A stretch of DNA of 64,000 nt. Origin: Pseudomonas marincola. Lineage in GTDB: Bacteria > Pseudomonadota > Gammaproteobacteria > Pseudomonadales > Pseudomonadaceae. The stretch lies in contig NZ_FPBC01000002.1 in assembly GCF_900116605.1 (NCBI RefSeq), positions 310,001-374,000 on the forward strand, in the 5' to 3' direction. The position numbers were made by a program, and so were the translations under genes. This document shows, one piece after another, positions 31,480-41,897 of this stretch (positions are counted from its first letter, which is position 1; every line of letters starts with the position of its first letter). The notes below the pieces were generated by a model that was given only the letters and a program-made list of their open reading frames with translations, was not told the DNA's origin and searched no databases.

Positions 31480-32790
31480 ATGACCGCTCCCATCGCTATC
31501 CGCCGACTCAATGCTGCTGAGCAGGGTTTTGCCCATCATCTTGATCAGCTGCTGAGCTGGGAAAGCGTGTCTGATGACGGCGTCAATCAGCGGGTGCTGG
31601 AAATCATTGCCGCCGTGCGCAGCCGCGGTGACGCCGCTCTGGTCGAGTACACCCAGCGTTTCGACGGACTGGAAGTGGCCAGCATGGCCGACCTGATTCT
31701 GCCGCGTGCCCGTTTGGAGCAGGCTCTGCAACGGATTACCGCCGAGCAGCGCACAGCACTCGAAACCGCCGCTGAACGTGTGCGCAGCTACCACGAGAAG
31801 CAGAAGCAGGATTCCTGGCGTTACACCGAAGCAGACGGCACCGTGTTGGGCCAGCAAGTAACGCCGCTCGACCGCGCCGGTCTTTACGTGCCGGGTGGTA
31901 AGGCGACTTATCCGTCGTCGGTGTTGATGAACGCGATCCCTGCCAAGGTCGCGGGCGTGGCCGAAGTGGTCATGGTTGTGCCGACGCCGCGTGGCGAAAT
32001 CAACGAGATGGTGCTGGCCGCTGCCGCGATTGCCGGCGTAGACCGGGTCTTCACTATCGGTGGTGCGCAAGCCGTTGCAGCGCTCGCGTACGGCACCGAA
32101 AGCGTGCCGCCGGTCGACAAGATTGTTGGCCCGGGCAATATCTATGTGGCCACCGCCAAGCGCCACGTATTCGGTAAAGTCGGTATCGACATGATCGCCG
32201 GTCCTTCGGAGATTCTGGTGGTGTGTGACGGCCAGACCGATCCGGACTGGATCGCCATGGACCTGTTCTCGCAGGCCGAACACGATCAGGATGCGCAGTC
32301 GATTCTGCTCAGCACCGACGCGGCGTTCCTCGACAAAGTCGCAGAAAGCATCAACCGTTTGCTGCCGACCATGGAGCGTGCAGACATTATCCGCACCTCG
32401 CTGGAAGAGCGTGGCGCCTTGATTCATGTTGCCGACAAGGCACAGGCCGTCGAAGTGGCCAACCGGATTGCACCAGAGCACCTGGAATTGTCGGTTGAAT
32501 CGCCAGAAGAGTGGCTGCCGCTGATCCGTCACGCTGGCGCGATTTTCATGGGCCGTTACACCGCCGAGGCTCTGGGCGATTACTGCGCTGGCCCGAACCA
32601 CGTATTGCCAACGTCCGGCACGGCGCGGTTCTCATCGCCGCTGGGGGTTTATGACTTCCAGAAGCGTTCGTCGATCATTTATTGCTCGGCAGATGGCGCC
32701 TCGGTGTTGGGTAAAACCGCCTCGGTGCTGGCGCGCGGTGAATCGCTGACAGCCCACGCGCGCAGTGCTGAATACCGGATCAAGTCGTAA
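31480..32790 (+). CDS. hisD: histidinol dehydrogenase HisD
   Basis: Catalyses the last two oxidations of histidine synthesis (histidinol to histidine). The product is 436 residues from [15 protein letters not shown]; an upstream ATG adds four residues. Visible motifs are the NAD-binding and family signature [15 protein letters not shown], the zinc/catalytic region [17 protein letters not shown] and [14 protein letters not shown]. It follows hisG by 203 bp and precedes hisC by 49 bp. Confidence 0.97.
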   Translation: MTAPIAIRRLNAAEQGFAHHLDQLLSWESVSDDGVNQRVLEIIAAVRSRGDAALVEYTQRFDGLEVASMADLILPRARLEQALQRITAEQRTALETAAERVRSYHEKQKQDSWRYTEADGTVLGQQVTPLDRAGLYVPGGKATYPSSVLMNAIPAKVAGVAEVVMVVPTPRGEINEMVLAAAAIAGVDRVFTIGGAQAVAALAYGTESVPPVDKIVGPGNIYVATAKRHVFGKVGIDMIAGPSEILVVCDGQTDPDWIAMDLFSQAEHDQDAQSILLSTDAAFLDKVAESINRLLPTMERADIIRTSLEERGALIHVADKAQAVEVANRIAPEHLELSVESPEEWLPLIRHAGAIFMGRYTAEALGDYCAGPNHVLPTSGTARFSSPLGVYDFQKRSSIIYCSADGASVLGKTASVLARGESLTAHARSAEYRIKS

Positions 32791-32839
32791 TCGGCTTCAT
32801 GCCCGATTGAATTGCCATATTTTCGAGGAGACAAGGGTG

Positions 32840-33892
32840 ATGAGTAAGTTCTGGAGCCCTTTCGTCAAAGACTTGGTGCCTTATGTGCCGGGTGAACAGC
32901 CCAAGTTAACCAAGCTGGTTAAACTCAATACCAACGAAAACCCTTACGGCCCTTCGCCCAAAGCCATCGCGGCGATGCAGGCCGAAGTCACTGATGACTT
33001 GCGCCTTTATCCAGACCCTAACGGTGATCGGCTGAAGCAGGCGGTAGCCGATTATTACGGCGTGCAGACCAATCAGGTGTTCGTCGGTAACGGTTCGGAT
33101 GAAGTGTTGGCACATGCCTTCCACGGCCTGTTCCAGCACGGCAAACCGCTGCTGTTTCCGGACATCAGCTACAGCTTCTATCCGGTTTATTGCGGCCTGT
33201 ATGGCATTGAAGCCAAGCAGATTGCGCTGGATGAGCAGTTCCAGATTCGCATCGAAGATTACGTGCAGGCCAATGCCGGCATCATCTTCCCGAACCCGAA
33301 CGCCCCAACCGGTTGCCTGCTGGCGCTGGAGGCCATTGAGCGCTTGCTGCAACTCAACACCGAAACAGTGGTGCTGGTGGATGAAGCCTACGTTGATTTC
33401 GGCGGTGAGACGGCGATTTCGCTGGTCGATAAATACCCGAACCTGCTGGTCACCCAGACGTTGTCTAAATCACGTTCGCTGGCCGGTTTGCGCGTGGGGC
33501 TGGCCGTTGGTCATCCTGATCTGATCGAGGCGCTGGAGCGTATCAAGAACAGTTTCAACTCCTACCCGCTGGACCGCATGGCCATTGCGGGTGCCGCGGC
33601 GGCGTTCACAGACCGTGAGTATTTCGCGCAAACCTGCAAAGCGGTTATCGACAGCCGTGAAACAGTAGTGGCTGGTTTGCAGGCGCTGGGCTTTGAAGTG
33701 CTGCCGTCCAAGGCCAACTTCGTTTTCGCCCGTCACCCGCAGCATGACGCGGCCAAGTTGGCGGCCAAGTTGCGAGAGCAAGGGGTTATCGTGCGCCACT
33801 TCACGCAGGCGCGCATCGCTCAGTTTCTGCGCATTACCATCGGTACCCCTGAGCAGAATCAGGCCTTGCTGGATGGGCTTGAAGGCGTTTAA
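32840..33892 (+). CDS. hisC: histidinol-phosphate aminotransferase HisC
   Basis: PLP-dependent class-II aminotransferase (350 residues) converting imidazole-acetol phosphate to histidinol phosphate. Motifs include [35 protein letters not shown] and the PLP-lysine region [14 protein letters not shown]. The start is [12 protein letters not shown] with GAGGAGACAAGG upstream; GTG one codon earlier is equally close. Pseudomonads usually carry more than one hisC-like gene; this one sits with hisGD. A bidirectional terminator follows. Confidence 0.95.
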   Translation: MSKFWSPFVKDLVPYVPGEQPKLTKLVKLNTNENPYGPSPKAIAAMQAEVTDDLRLYPDPNGDRLKQAVADYYGVQTNQVFVGNGSDEVLAHAFHGLFQHGKPLLFPDISYSFYPVYCGLYGIEAKQIALDEQFQIRIEDYVQANAGIIFPNPNAPTGCLLALEAIERLLQLNTETVVLVDEAYVDFGGETAISLVDKYPNLLVTQTLSKSRSLAGLRVGLAVGHPDLIEALERIKNSFNSYPLDRMAIAGAAAAFTDREYFAQTCKAVIDSRETVVAGLQALGFEVLPSKANFVFARHPQHDAAKLAAKLREQGVIVRHFTQARIAQFLRITIGTPEQNQALLDGLEGV

Positions 33893-33913
33893 TACAGCTT
33901 AACTGTTCGGCAT

Positions 33914-33950
33914 AAAAAAGCCGGATCATCCTGGGGTGATCCGGCTTTTT
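33914..33950. terminator. bidirectional terminator between hisC and algW
   Basis: Nine-bp perfect stem GCCGGATCA / TGATCCGGC (33920-33928, 33937-33945) flanked by six A on the left and five T on the right; serves the convergent hisC and algW. Confidence 0.88.
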
Positions 33951-33968
33951 GCCGTCAGCACCTTGTGC

Positions 33969-35109
33969 TTAGTTGGTTGACGCTGGCGGGCGAATACCGA
34001 CTTCTGCAGTGAGTTGCATGGCCTCGCCGTTGCGCATGATATCAATGCGAATCTTGTCGCCGGGTTTGGCCCGGGCCACCTGATTCATTGAGCGGCGGCC
34101 GTCGCTGGCAGACTCGCCATCAATCGTCAGAATCAAATCGCCGGGTTGCAGGCCGGCCTTTTGCGCCGGGCCGTCGCGGTAGATGCCGGCAACAATAATG
34201 CCTGGGCGACCTTCCATGCCGAACGATTCAGCCAGTTCAGGGGTCAGAGGTTGTACTTCAATTCCCAGCCAGCCACGGATGACTTGGCCATGTTCGATGA
34301 TTGCCTGCATAACATCCAATGCCAGCTTGACCGGAATCGCGAAGCCGATCCCTTGCGAGCCGCCAGACTTGGAGAAAATCGCAGTGTTAATGCCGACCAG
34401 ATTGCCGTAGGCATCAACCAGCGCGCCGCCGGAGTTGCCGGGGTTGATCGCGGCGTCGGTCTGGATAAAGTCTTCGTAGGTATTGAGGCCCAACTGGTTG
34501 CGACCGGTTGCGCTGATAATGCCCATGGTCACGGTCTGGCCAACACCGAACGGGTTACCGATGGCCAGCGTGACATCGCCAATCTTGATGTTGTCGGAGC
34601 GTCCGAGGGTGATCGAGGGCAAGTCATCAAGGTCGATCTTGAGCACTGCCAGGTCGGTTTCCGGGTCACTGCCAATCACGCGAGCCAGCGTTTCGCGACC
34701 ATTTGAGGGCCACGACAATTTGGTCGGCGTCTGCGGTCACGTGATTGTTGGTCAGCAGATAGCCTTCTGGGCTCATGATTACCGCCGAGCCCAGGCTCGA
34801 CTCCATGCGCCGCTGCTTGGGCAGGTTGTCGCCGAAGAACTTGCGGAACTGCGGGTCCTCAAACAGCGGGTGAGCCGGTTTGTTGACGTACTTGGTGGTG
34901 TACAGGTTGGCCACAGCCGGAGACGCCAGCGTCACCGCATCCGCATAAGAGGCCGGGCCCTGCTTGCTGAGACTGTATTTGGGGGATTGCGTGAGTTGCA
35001 CATCCTGGCTTGGAAGGCCAACCCACTGGGGATAGCGCTGAATAATCAGCAGCGCCAACAACACACCAGCAAGCAGAGGCCAACCGAGAAAACGCAGAGC
35101 CTTGGGCAT
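33969..35109 (-). pseudogene. algW: AlgW/DegS-type periplasmic serine protease, frameshifted
   Basis: AlgW is the inner-membrane-anchored HtrA protease that senses misfolded outer-membrane proteins through its PDZ domain and cleaves MucA, releasing AlgU. Two open frames together cover one protein of about 380 residues. The 5' part (34666-35109) has the membrane anchor (LGWPLLAGVLLALLII) and the catalytic His in LLTNNHV. The 3' part (33969 to about 34705) has the Asp in PETDLAVLKID, the Ser in NPGNSGGALVD and the PDZ domain (GRPGIIVAGIYRDGPAQKAGLQPGDLI in part). The frame changes near 34701-34705, where GCCCTCAAATGGTCGCGAA is read; family proteins usually have K/R-D-G-R-E here, implying a net loss of two bases. 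If real, the product is cut to 147 residues and is inactive. A sequencing error is equally possible. Confidence 0.85.
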
Positions 35110-35218
35110 CAATCAAATCCTGAGGGTTGCTAGGGCAAAAAAGGCCCCTTAATGTGGGCATTATAAAGGGCGGGTCGCTAATAAAGCAGCGTTCTGCCGC
35201 GTTTGATAGGGAATCTTA

Positions 35219-35977
35219 ATGGCAATTGCACTGTCCACTCTCGTTGATGAAGCTGAACGCTACCTGAATTCCGCCTCTATAAACGATTACTGTCCAAATG
35301 GCCTGCAAATCGAAGGTCGTCCGCAGGTGCGTAAAATCGTCTCAGGTGTCACCGCCAGTCAGGCGTTGATCGACGCCGCAATCGAAGCCGAAGCCGATGT
35401 TCTGTTGGTTCATCACGGCTACTTCTGGAAGGGTGAAAATCCGTGTGTCACCGGCATGAAGCAGCGCCGCCTGAAAGCCCTGCTGGCCAATGACATCAGC
35501 TTGCTCGCGTTCCACTTGCCGCTCGACGTTCACCCCGAGGTCGGCAACAACGTTCAGCTTGCCGCGCAATTGGGTATCACCGTTGAAGGTCCGCTCGAGC
35601 CGGGCAATCCGCGCACTGTTGGGCTGGTCGGCTCACTGCCGGAAGCGCAAACCGCTGAAGAGTTTGCCCAGCGGGTAAAACAGGTATTGGGACGCGAGCC
35701 TTTACTGGTTGCCGGGCCGCAGATGATTCGGCGAGTCGGCTGGTGCACCGGCGGTGGGCAGGGCTATATCGATCAGGCGGTTGCTGCCGGCGTTGACCTG
35801 TATTTGACCGGCGAAGCCTCCGAGCAAACCTTCCATAGCGCCCAGGAAAATGCCATCAGCTTTATCGCGGCAGGCCACCACGCGACAGAGCGCTACGGCG
35901 TGCAAGCGCTGGGTGATTATCTGGCGCGACGCTTCGCCCTTGAGCACCAGTTCATCGACTGCCCGAACCCTATTTGA
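35219..35977 (+). CDS. Nif3-like dinuclear metal-binding protein (YbgI family)
   Basis: A 252-residue member of the Nif3/YbgI family, often labelled GTP cyclohydrolase 1 type 2 homologue; the true biochemical role is unsettled. Metal-binding residues are visible in DVLLVHHGYFWKG, in FHLPLDVHPEVGNN and near the C-terminus in FIAAGHHATERYG. No PII-like insert is present, so it is the short bacterial form. The ATG at 35219 gives a full-length protein. It is divergent from algW. Confidence 0.9.
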   Translation: MAIALSTLVDEAERYLNSASINDYCPNGLQIEGRPQVRKIVSGVTASQALIDAAIEAEADVLLVHHGYFWKGENPCVTGMKQRRLKALLANDISLLAFHLPLDVHPEVGNNVQLAAQLGITVEGPLEPGNPRTVGLVGSLPEAQTAEEFAQRVKQVLGREPLLVAGPQMIRRVGWCTGGGQGYIDQAVAAGVDLYLTGEASEQTFHSAQENAISFIAAGHHATERYGVQALGDYLARRFALEHQFIDCPNPI

Positions 35978-36142
35978 TCCGCCCTCCAACCAGCAGTACT
36001 CGCCTCTGAGTGCTGCTTTCGCCGGCATAATGTTAGACCGTTTTGTTCTAGATAGCGCCCTGAATAGACCGTTGTGCTGTGCTAGAGTGCGGCTCTAATC
36101 CACGGCCCGCCGGCCCAATGATATAGCCAATCGTGAGTAGCC

Positions 36143-37060
36143 ATGCTCGATAAACTGACGCACCTGAAACAGCTGGAGGCGGAGAGTATCCACATCATTC
36201 GTGAAGTGGCCGCCGAATTCGATAACCCGGTGATGCTCTATTCCATCGGTAAAGATTCCGCCGTGATGCTCCATCTGGCGCGCAAGGCATTCTTCCCGGG
36301 CAAATTGCCTTTCCCGGTATTGCACGTCGATACGCGCTGGAAATTCCAGGAGATGTACCGCTTCCGCGAGCAGATGGTCACGGAAATGGGCCTGGATCTG
36401 ATCACCCACATCAACCCTGATGGCGTGGCGCAGAATATCAACCCGTTCACCCACGGCAGCGCCAAGCATACCGACATCATGAAAACCGAAGGCCTCAAGC
36501 AGGCACTCGACAAGCATGGTTTCGATGCCGCTTTCGGTGGTGCCCGCCGTGACGAAGAGAAGTCGCGTGCCAAAGAACGCGTGTATTCCTTCCGTGACAG
36601 CAAGCATCGTTGGGACCCGAAGAACCAGCGTCCTGAGCTGTGGAATGTTTACAACAGCAAGGTCAAGAAGGGTGAGTCGATTCGGGTGTTCCCGCTCTCC
36701 AACTGGACCGAGCTGGATATCTGGCAGTACATCTACCTTGAGCAGATCCCGATCGTGCCGCTTTACTTCGCTGCCGAGCGTGATGTGATCGAGAAGAATG
36801 GCACGCTGATCATGATTGATGACGAGCGCATTCTTGAGCACCTCACCGATGAAGAGAAGTCGCGGATCGAGAAGCGCAAAGTGCGTTTCCGTACCCTTGG
36901 CTGCTATCCGTTGACGGGTGCTGTCGAGTCCGAGGCCGAAACCCTCACCGATATCATTCAGGAAATGCTCCTGACCCGTACGTCCGAACGCCAGGGGCGC
37001 GTCATCGATCACGATGGAGCGGGCTCTATGGAAGAGAAAAAACGTCAGGGCTACTTCTAA
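36143..37060 (+). CDS. cysD: sulfate adenylyltransferase subunit 2 CysD
   Basis: ATP sulfurylase catalytic subunit (305 residues), which makes adenosine 5'-phosphosulfate from sulfate and ATP. The PP-loop is visible as [14 protein letters not shown]; further motifs are [12 protein letters not shown] and [15 protein letters not shown]. The C-terminus [10 protein letters not shown] is diagnostic for CysD. It pairs with the GTPase CysN encoded 12 bp downstream. The 165-bp gap upstream probably contains the CysB-dependent promoter, but I could not fix its elements. Confidence 0.97.
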   Translation: MLDKLTHLKQLEAESIHIIREVAAEFDNPVMLYSIGKDSAVMLHLARKAFFPGKLPFPVLHVDTRWKFQEMYRFREQMVTEMGLDLITHINPDGVAQNINPFTHGSAKHTDIMKTEGLKQALDKHGFDAAFGGARRDEEKSRAKERVYSFRDSKHRWDPKNQRPELWNVYNSKVKKGESIRVFPLSNWTELDIWQYIYLEQIPIVPLYFAAERDVIEKNGTLIMIDDERILEHLTDEEKSRIEKRKVRFRTLGCYPLTGAVESEAETLTDIIQEMLLTRTSERQGRVIDHDGAGSMEEKKRQGYF

Positions 37061-37072
37061 GGATCGCGCACG

Positions 37073-38971
37073 ATGAGTCATCAATCCGATTTGATCAGCG
37101 AGGACATCCTCGCCTATCTGGCCCAGCACGAACGCAAGGAACTGCTGCGCTTTCTTACTTGCGGTAACGTCGACGACGGCAAGAGCACGCTAATCGGCCG
37201 CCTGCTGCACGACTCCAAGATGATCTACGAAGATCACCTTGAAGCGATTACCCGCGACTCGAAAAAGAGCGGCACCACTGGCGAAGAAGTGGATCTGGCG
37301 CTGCTGGTTGATGGTCTGCAAGCCGAGCGCGAGCAGGGCATCACCATTGACGTGGCCTACCGTTATTTCTCGACCGCCAAGCGCAAGTTCATCATTGCCG
37401 ATACGCCAGGCCATGAGCAGTACACGCGCAACATGGCCACGGGCGCCTCGACCTGTGACCTGGCGATTATTCTGATTGATGCGCGTTACGGCGTGCAGAC
37501 TCAGACCAAGCGACATAGCTTTATTGCCTCGTTGCTGGGCATCAAGCACATCGTAGTGGCCGTCAACAAGATGGACCTCAAGGGCTTCGATGAAGGCGTC
37601 TTCGAGCAGATCAAGGCCGATTACCTGAAGTTCGCCGAAGGTATCCAGCTCAAGCCAACATCGCTGCACTTTGTGCCGATGTCTGCGCTCAAAGGCGACA
37701 ACGTGGTCAACCACAGCGAGCAGTCGCCTTGGTACACCGGCCAGACGCTGATGGAAATTCTTGAGACCGTTGAAGTCGCGGGTGATCGCAACTTCACCGA
37801 CCTGCGTTTCCCGGTGCAGTACGTTAACCGTCCGAACCTGAACTTCCGTGGCTTTGCCGGCACGCTCGCCAGTGGCATCGTGCACAAGGGCGACGAAGTG
37901 ATGGTGTTGCCTTCGGGCAAGAGCAGCAAGGTCAAGTCCATCGTCACCTACGAAGGTGAGCTTGAGCAGGCCGGTCCTGGCCAGGCGATTACCCTGACTC
38001 TGGAAGACGAGATCGACGTGTCGCGTGGCGACATGCTGGTGCATGCCGACAACCGTCCGCAGGTCACTGACAGCTTCGATGCCATGCTGGTGTGGATGGC
38101 CGAAGAGCCTATGCTGCCGGGCAAGAAATACGACATCAAACGCGCCACCAGCTACGTGCCGGGCACTATCGCCAGCATTACTCACCGCGTGGATGTAAAT
38201 ACCCTGGAGCAAGGCGCTGCGAGCAGCCTCAACCTGAACGAAATCGGTCAGGTCAAAGTGGCTCTGGATGCATCGATTGCGTTGGATGGCTACGCGCATA
38301 ACCGCACCACGGGCGCGTTTATCGTGGTCGACCGGCTGACCAATGGCACCGTGGGCGCCGGCATGATCATCGCCGATGCTGTCGGCTCGCAAGGCGGTTC
38401 GCATCACGGCAAACAAGCTCACGTTTCGACTGAGGAGCGTTCTGCGCGTCTCGGTCAGCAGCCCGCTACTGTGTTGTTCAGCGGCCTGTCGGGCGCTGGC
38501 AAGAGCACCTTGGCTTACGCGGTTGAGCGCAAGCTGTTTGATATGGGCCGTGCGGTTTACGTGCTTGATGGTCAGAACCTGCGTCACGACCTCAACAAAG
38601 GTCTGCCGCAAGACCGTGTTGGCCGTACCGAGAACTGGCGTCGTGCCGCACACGTGGCGCGCCAGTTCAACGAAGCGGGCCTGCTGACACTGGCCGCGTT
38701 CGTCGCGCCGTCGGCTGAAGGCCGTGAGCAAGCACGCACATTGATCGGCGCCGAGCGCATGATTACTGTTTACGTGCAGGCTTCACCGCAGGCGTGCCGC
38801 GAGCGTGACCCGCAGGGCTTGTATGCCGCCAATGGCGACAACATCCCGGGCGAGTCCTTCCCGTATGACGTGCCGCTGGATGCGGATCTGGTTATCGACA
38901 CGCAAAGCGTCTCGGTCGAGGAAGGCGTCAAGCAGGTACTCGCGGTACTGCGCGAACGCGGCGCGATTTAA
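37073..38971 (+). CDS. cysNC: bifunctional sulfate adenylyltransferase subunit 1/APS kinase CysNC
   Basis: A 632-residue fusion of CysN GTPase and CysC kinase. The GTPase half (about 1-430) has the P-loop [13 protein letters not shown], the G3 motif DTPGHEQY and G4 NKMD. The kinase half (about 455-632) has [15 protein letters not shown] and the [13 protein letters not shown] region. GTP hydrolysis drives CysD, and the kinase makes PAPS from APS. The fusion is the normal arrangement in Pseudomonas. It forms an operon with cysD and is followed by a very symmetrical terminator. Confidence 0.96.
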   Translation: MSHQSDLISEDILAYLAQHERKELLRFLTCGNVDDGKSTLIGRLLHDSKMIYEDHLEAITRDSKKSGTTGEEVDLALLVDGLQAEREQGITIDVAYRYFSTAKRKFIIADTPGHEQYTRNMATGASTCDLAIILIDARYGVQTQTKRHSFIASLLGIKHIVVAVNKMDLKGFDEGVFEQIKADYLKFAEGIQLKPTSLHFVPMSALKGDNVVNHSEQSPWYTGQTLMEILETVEVAGDRNFTDLRFPVQYVNRPNLNFRGFAGTLASGIVHKGDEVMVLPSGKSSKVKSIVTYEGELEQAGPGQAITLTLEDEIDVSRGDMLVHADNRPQVTDSFDAMLVWMAEEPMLPGKKYDIKRATSYVPGTIASITHRVDVNTLEQGAASSLNLNEIGQVKVALDASIALDGYAHNRTTGAFIVVDRLTNGTVGAGMIIADAVGSQGGSHHGKQAHVSTEERSARLGQQPATVLFSGLSGAGKSTLAYAVERKLFDMGRAVYVLDGQNLRHDLNKGLPQDRVGRTENWRRAAHVARQFNEAGLLTLAAFVAPSAEGREQARTLIGAERMITVYVQASPQACRERDPQGLYAANGDNIPGESFPYDVPLDADLVIDTQSVSVEEGVKQVLAVLRERGAI

Positions 38972-39032
38972 CGCCACTGGTCCACTGCGGCGGATTCGTT
39001 GCAGTGGGCTTCGGTTGTTAACGCACTAATCG

Positions 39033-39084
39033 CCAGACAATAAAAAACCCGCATTCAAATGAGTGCGGGTTTTTTATTGTCTGG
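39033..39084. terminator. long bidirectional terminator between cysNC and yhcB
   Basis: Arms of 21 bp (39033-39053 and 39064-39084) pair perfectly around a 10-nt centre. The core is AAAAAACCCGCA / TGCGGGTTTTTT and the outer part is CCAGACAAT / ATTGTCTGG. T-runs on both strands make it bidirectional for the convergent genes. Confidence 0.9.
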
Positions 39085-39105
39085 TATTTATTGACCAGTG
39101 TGCGC

Positions 39106-39546
39106 TTAACGTTTGCTTTTAAGGCCGTAATTCTCGTCGAGCATGCCCGGTACGTCTGCGCCTTTTGGGGCGTAGTCTTTTGGCATCTCATTGTCGCGTG
39201 GCGGCGTCAGGCGTTCACGACGCTCGCTGCCTTCACCTGAGTGCAGTGCCGCCAGCAAACTCTGCCGGGTCACGTCATCCAGTGCCAGGCGGTGTGCGCC
39301 TTCGGCCAGGTGCTGTTCAACATCTTCATAGCTCTGGGTCAGTTTCTTGACCAGGCTGCTGGTGGTTCTGAAGTGGCTGACGACCTCACTCTGGTAAGCG
39401 TCAAATTTGTCCTGCATGTCGTCCAGCTGACGCTGTGTGCGGCTTGGGGCTGCATTCGGTGCCAGGCGGGCAATCAGAAAACCGATAGCAATACCTGCTA
39501 CCAGTGCGAGGGCTGGTAACAGCCAGTCGGTTAGCGTCTGTTCCAC
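39106..39546 (-). CDS. YhcB/ZapG-like (DUF1043) inner-membrane protein
   Basis: A 146-residue bitopic protein: an N-terminal membrane helix (LLPALALVAGIAIGFLIARL), then a coiled coil (RTQRQLDDMQDKFDAYQSEV and following), then a polar, probably disordered tail. This matches the DUF1043/YhcB family. The E. coli member (ZapG) links cell division and envelope elongation and interacts with RodZ and divisome proteins; the function here is inferred. The gene is monocistronic and convergent with cysNC. Confidence 0.85.
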   Translation of the reverse strand: MEQTLTDWLLPALALVAGIAIGFLIARLAPNAAPSRTQRQLDDMQDKFDAYQSEVVSHFRTTSSLVKKLTQSYEDVEQHLAEGAHRLALDDVTRQSLLAALHSGEGSERRERLTPPRDNEMPKDYAPKGADVPGMLDENYGLKSKR

Positions 39547-39685
39547 GAGTCCTTCCTCTCTATACGGCTTTGCATTACGTTAACGGCTCGAACCTGCGCT
39601 GTATACTGCTTTGCATTGCCGATGAGTGCAGTGCAGGTTGTCTTTCTAGACGAGTCTATCGAGTTATTGGTCACGGAGCGTAGCG

Positions 39686-40315
39686 TTGCTTAGTCGAGAA
39701 ACCCCTTTGTTTATAAACGGCCCGTGCGGTCAATTGGAAGCTTTATCGCTCACAGTAGCTGATGCGCGAGGCGTTGCGTTGATCTGCCATCCGAATCCGG
39801 TGCAGGGCGGTACAATGCTCAACAAGGTTGTTTCGACCTTGCAGCGCACGGCGCGTGATCAGGGCTTGCATACCTTGCGCTTCAATTATCGCGGAACCGG
39901 CGCAAGTGCCGGCAGCCACGACATGGCGTTCGGTGAGGTTGATGATGCCGAAGCAGCCCTCAACTGGCTGCGCGAACAGCATCCGCAATTACCCATCACG
40001 CTTATGGGATTCTCTTTTGGCGGTTTTGTTGCAGCCGCACTGGCAGGTCGACTGGAAGAGCAGGGCGTGGAGCTGGCGAACTTGTTCATGGTCGCGCCTG
40101 CCGTCAATCGCCTGAGCGCCGATACGCCGCTGTCCACGCGCTGCCCGATGACCATCATTCAGCCAGAAACCGATGAAGTGATCCCGCCAGAAGTGGTTTA
40201 TCAGTGGTCGGCTGCGCTTGAACGTCCCCATGAGTTGCTGAAAGTGGCAGAATGCGGTCACTTTTTCCATGGCAAGCTGACCGATCTCAAGGATCTGTTG
40301 CTGCCACGTCTTTGA
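39686..40315 (+). CDS. alpha/beta hydrolase (YkuL/serine hydrolase-like, KdsB-unrelated small hydrolase)
   Basis: A 209-residue alpha/beta-hydrolase-fold protein. The oxyanion region is CHPNPVQGGTMLNKVV, the nucleophile elbow is MGFSFGG, the acid lies near IIQPETDEVIPPE and the catalytic histidine is in ECGHFFHGKL. Closest in style to the dienelactone-hydrolase-like esterases of unknown substrate that precede trpS in pseudomonads. The likely start is TTG at 39686 with CGGAG nine bases upstream; no ATG occurs before the conserved N-terminus. The substrate cannot be predicted. Confidence 0.85.
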   Translation: MLSRETPLFINGPCGQLEALSLTVADARGVALICHPNPVQGGTMLNKVVSTLQRTARDQGLHTLRFNYRGTGASAGSHDMAFGEVDDAEAALNWLREQHPQLPITLMGFSFGGFVAAALAGRLEEQGVELANLFMVAPAVNRLSADTPLSTRCPMTIIQPETDEVIPPEVVYQWSAALERPHELLKVAECGHFFHGKLTDLKDLLLPRL

Positions 40316-40345
40316 ATCCGTATGCAGTCTGACAAGCGATAAGCC

Positions 40346-41689
40346 ATGACCACACGTATCCTTACTGGCATCACCACCACCGGCACTCCGCACCTGGGCA
40401 ACTATGCGGGCGCGATTCGTCCGGCCATTGTTGCCAGCCGCAGTGACAACTTTGACTCGTTCTATTTTCTGGCGGACTACCACGCGCTGATCAAATGTGA
40501 TGATCCGGCGCGTATTCAGCGTTCGCGTCTGGAAATCGCCGCCACCTGGCTGGCCTGTGGTCTGGACGTTAACCGGGCGACTTTTTATCGCCAGTCCGAC
40601 ATCCCGGAAATCCCTGAGCTGTGCTGGTTGCTGACGTGCGTGGCGGGCAAGGGCTTGCTCAATCGCGCTCACGCCTACAAGGCCTCGGTCGACAAGAATG
40701 TGGAGAACGGTGAAGACCCGGATGCCGGTATCACCATGGGCCTGTTCAGCTATCCGGTGCTGATGGCCGCCGATATTCTGATGTTCAACGCGCAGAAGGT
40801 TCCGGTCGGTCGCGACCAGATCCAGCACGTTGAAATGGCCCGCGACATTGCTCAGCGCTTTAATCATCTGTTTGGTCAGGGCAAGGAACTGTTCGCCCTG
40901 CCAGAAGCGGTGATTGAAGAGGATGTCGCCACATTGCCAGGCCTCGATGGCCGCAAGATGTCGAAGAGCTACGACAACACCATTCCGTTGTTCGGCACCG
41001 CCAAGCAACTGAAAGACGCCGTGGCGCGGATCGTTACCGACTCCAGGCTGCCGGGCGAAGCCAAAGACCCTGACAACTCGCATCTGTTTACCTTGTATCA
41101 GGCGTTCTCGACGGCTGAACAACAGGCTGCTCTGCGCGCCGAGTTGCTCGACGGTCTGGCGTGGGGCGAAGCCAAGCAGCGTCTGTTCGAATTGCTCGAC
41201 AATGAGCTGGGCGAAGCTCGTGAGCGCTACAACGCGCTGATCAGCAAGCCTGCCGATCTGGAAGACATTCTGCTCGACGGCGCGGCAAAAGCGCGTAAAA
41301 CCGCAACGCCGTTCCTGGGTGAGCTGCGTGAAGCGGTCGGCCTGCGCTCGTTCCGCAGCGCTGCAGTCGATACTCAGGCCGGTAAAAAGAAAGCGGCGAA
41401 AAGCGCGCGCTTTGTCAGCTTCCGTGATGAAGACGGCAGCTTCCGTTTCCGTTTGCTGGATGCGGCAGGCGAGCAGCTGTTGTTGTCAGTCGCTTTTGCC
41501 GACGGCAAGTCTGCCGGCATGGTCAACAAGCGTTTGCAGTCGGGTGATGAGTTGGATGTTCGCCAGCACAACAGTGGTTTTGCCGTGTGGCTGGATGATG
41601 CCGCTGTTGCGCACAGCCCTGACTTTGCCGATAGCGCCAGCTGCGAGTCGGCTATTGCGCGCCTGCGCGAAGCGCTGCAAGGCGAGTAA
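40346..41689 (+). CDS. trpS: tryptophanyl-tRNA synthetase
   Basis: Class-I tRNA synthetase charging tRNA(Trp), 447 residues. The HIGH-like motif is TGTPHLGNY near residue 12 and the KMSKS motif is RKMSKSYDN. It is longer than the ~335-residue E. coli TrpS; the extra ~100 residues at the C-terminus (from about 345, after a Lys/Ala-rich linker [10 protein letters not shown]) look like a separate small domain. This is the long type found in Pseudomonas and relatives. It follows the hydrolase by 30 bp. Confidence 0.95.
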   Translation: MTTRILTGITTTGTPHLGNYAGAIRPAIVASRSDNFDSFYFLADYHALIKCDDPARIQRSRLEIAATWLACGLDVNRATFYRQSDIPEIPELCWLLTCVAGKGLLNRAHAYKASVDKNVENGEDPDAGITMGLFSYPVLMAADILMFNAQKVPVGRDQIQHVEMARDIAQRFNHLFGQGKELFALPEAVIEEDVATLPGLDGRKMSKSYDNTIPLFGTAKQLKDAVARIVTDSRLPGEAKDPDNSHLFTLYQAFSTAEQQAALRAELLDGLAWGEAKQRLFELLDNELGEARERYNALISKPADLEDILLDGAAKARKTATPFLGELREAVGLRSFRSAAVDTQAGKKKAAKSARFVSFRDEDGSFRFRLLDAAGEQLLLSVAFADGKSAGMVNKRLQSGDELDVRQHNSGFAVWLDDAAVAHSPDFADSASCESAIARLREALQGE

Positions 41690-41706
41690 AGGCAACCTTT
41701 ACTGCA

Positions 41707-41736
41707 CCGCACGCTGGCTGACGCACCAGCGTGCGG
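41707..41736. repeat. inverted repeat downstream of trpS
   Basis: A perfect 11-bp stem CCGCACGCTGG / CCAGCGTGCGG with an 8-nt loop, 18 nt after the trpS stop. There is no T-run; it may act as a weak terminator or protect the 3' end. The rest of the 208-bp trpS-zapE gap shows no gene. Confidence 0.5.
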
Positions 41737-41897
41737 GCTGCCCCCGGCGATGTGCCGTAGCGCCTGATTTTGCGCGGCTTAACGGCCCATACGGGATGAT
41801 TTCAGCGTTCACACCACCGCTAGACAGATAGCCGATTGCCATTCCAAGCGTTCGTCGCTAAAGTTACGCCCCTATTTTTGTTACCCAGCTAACGAAT

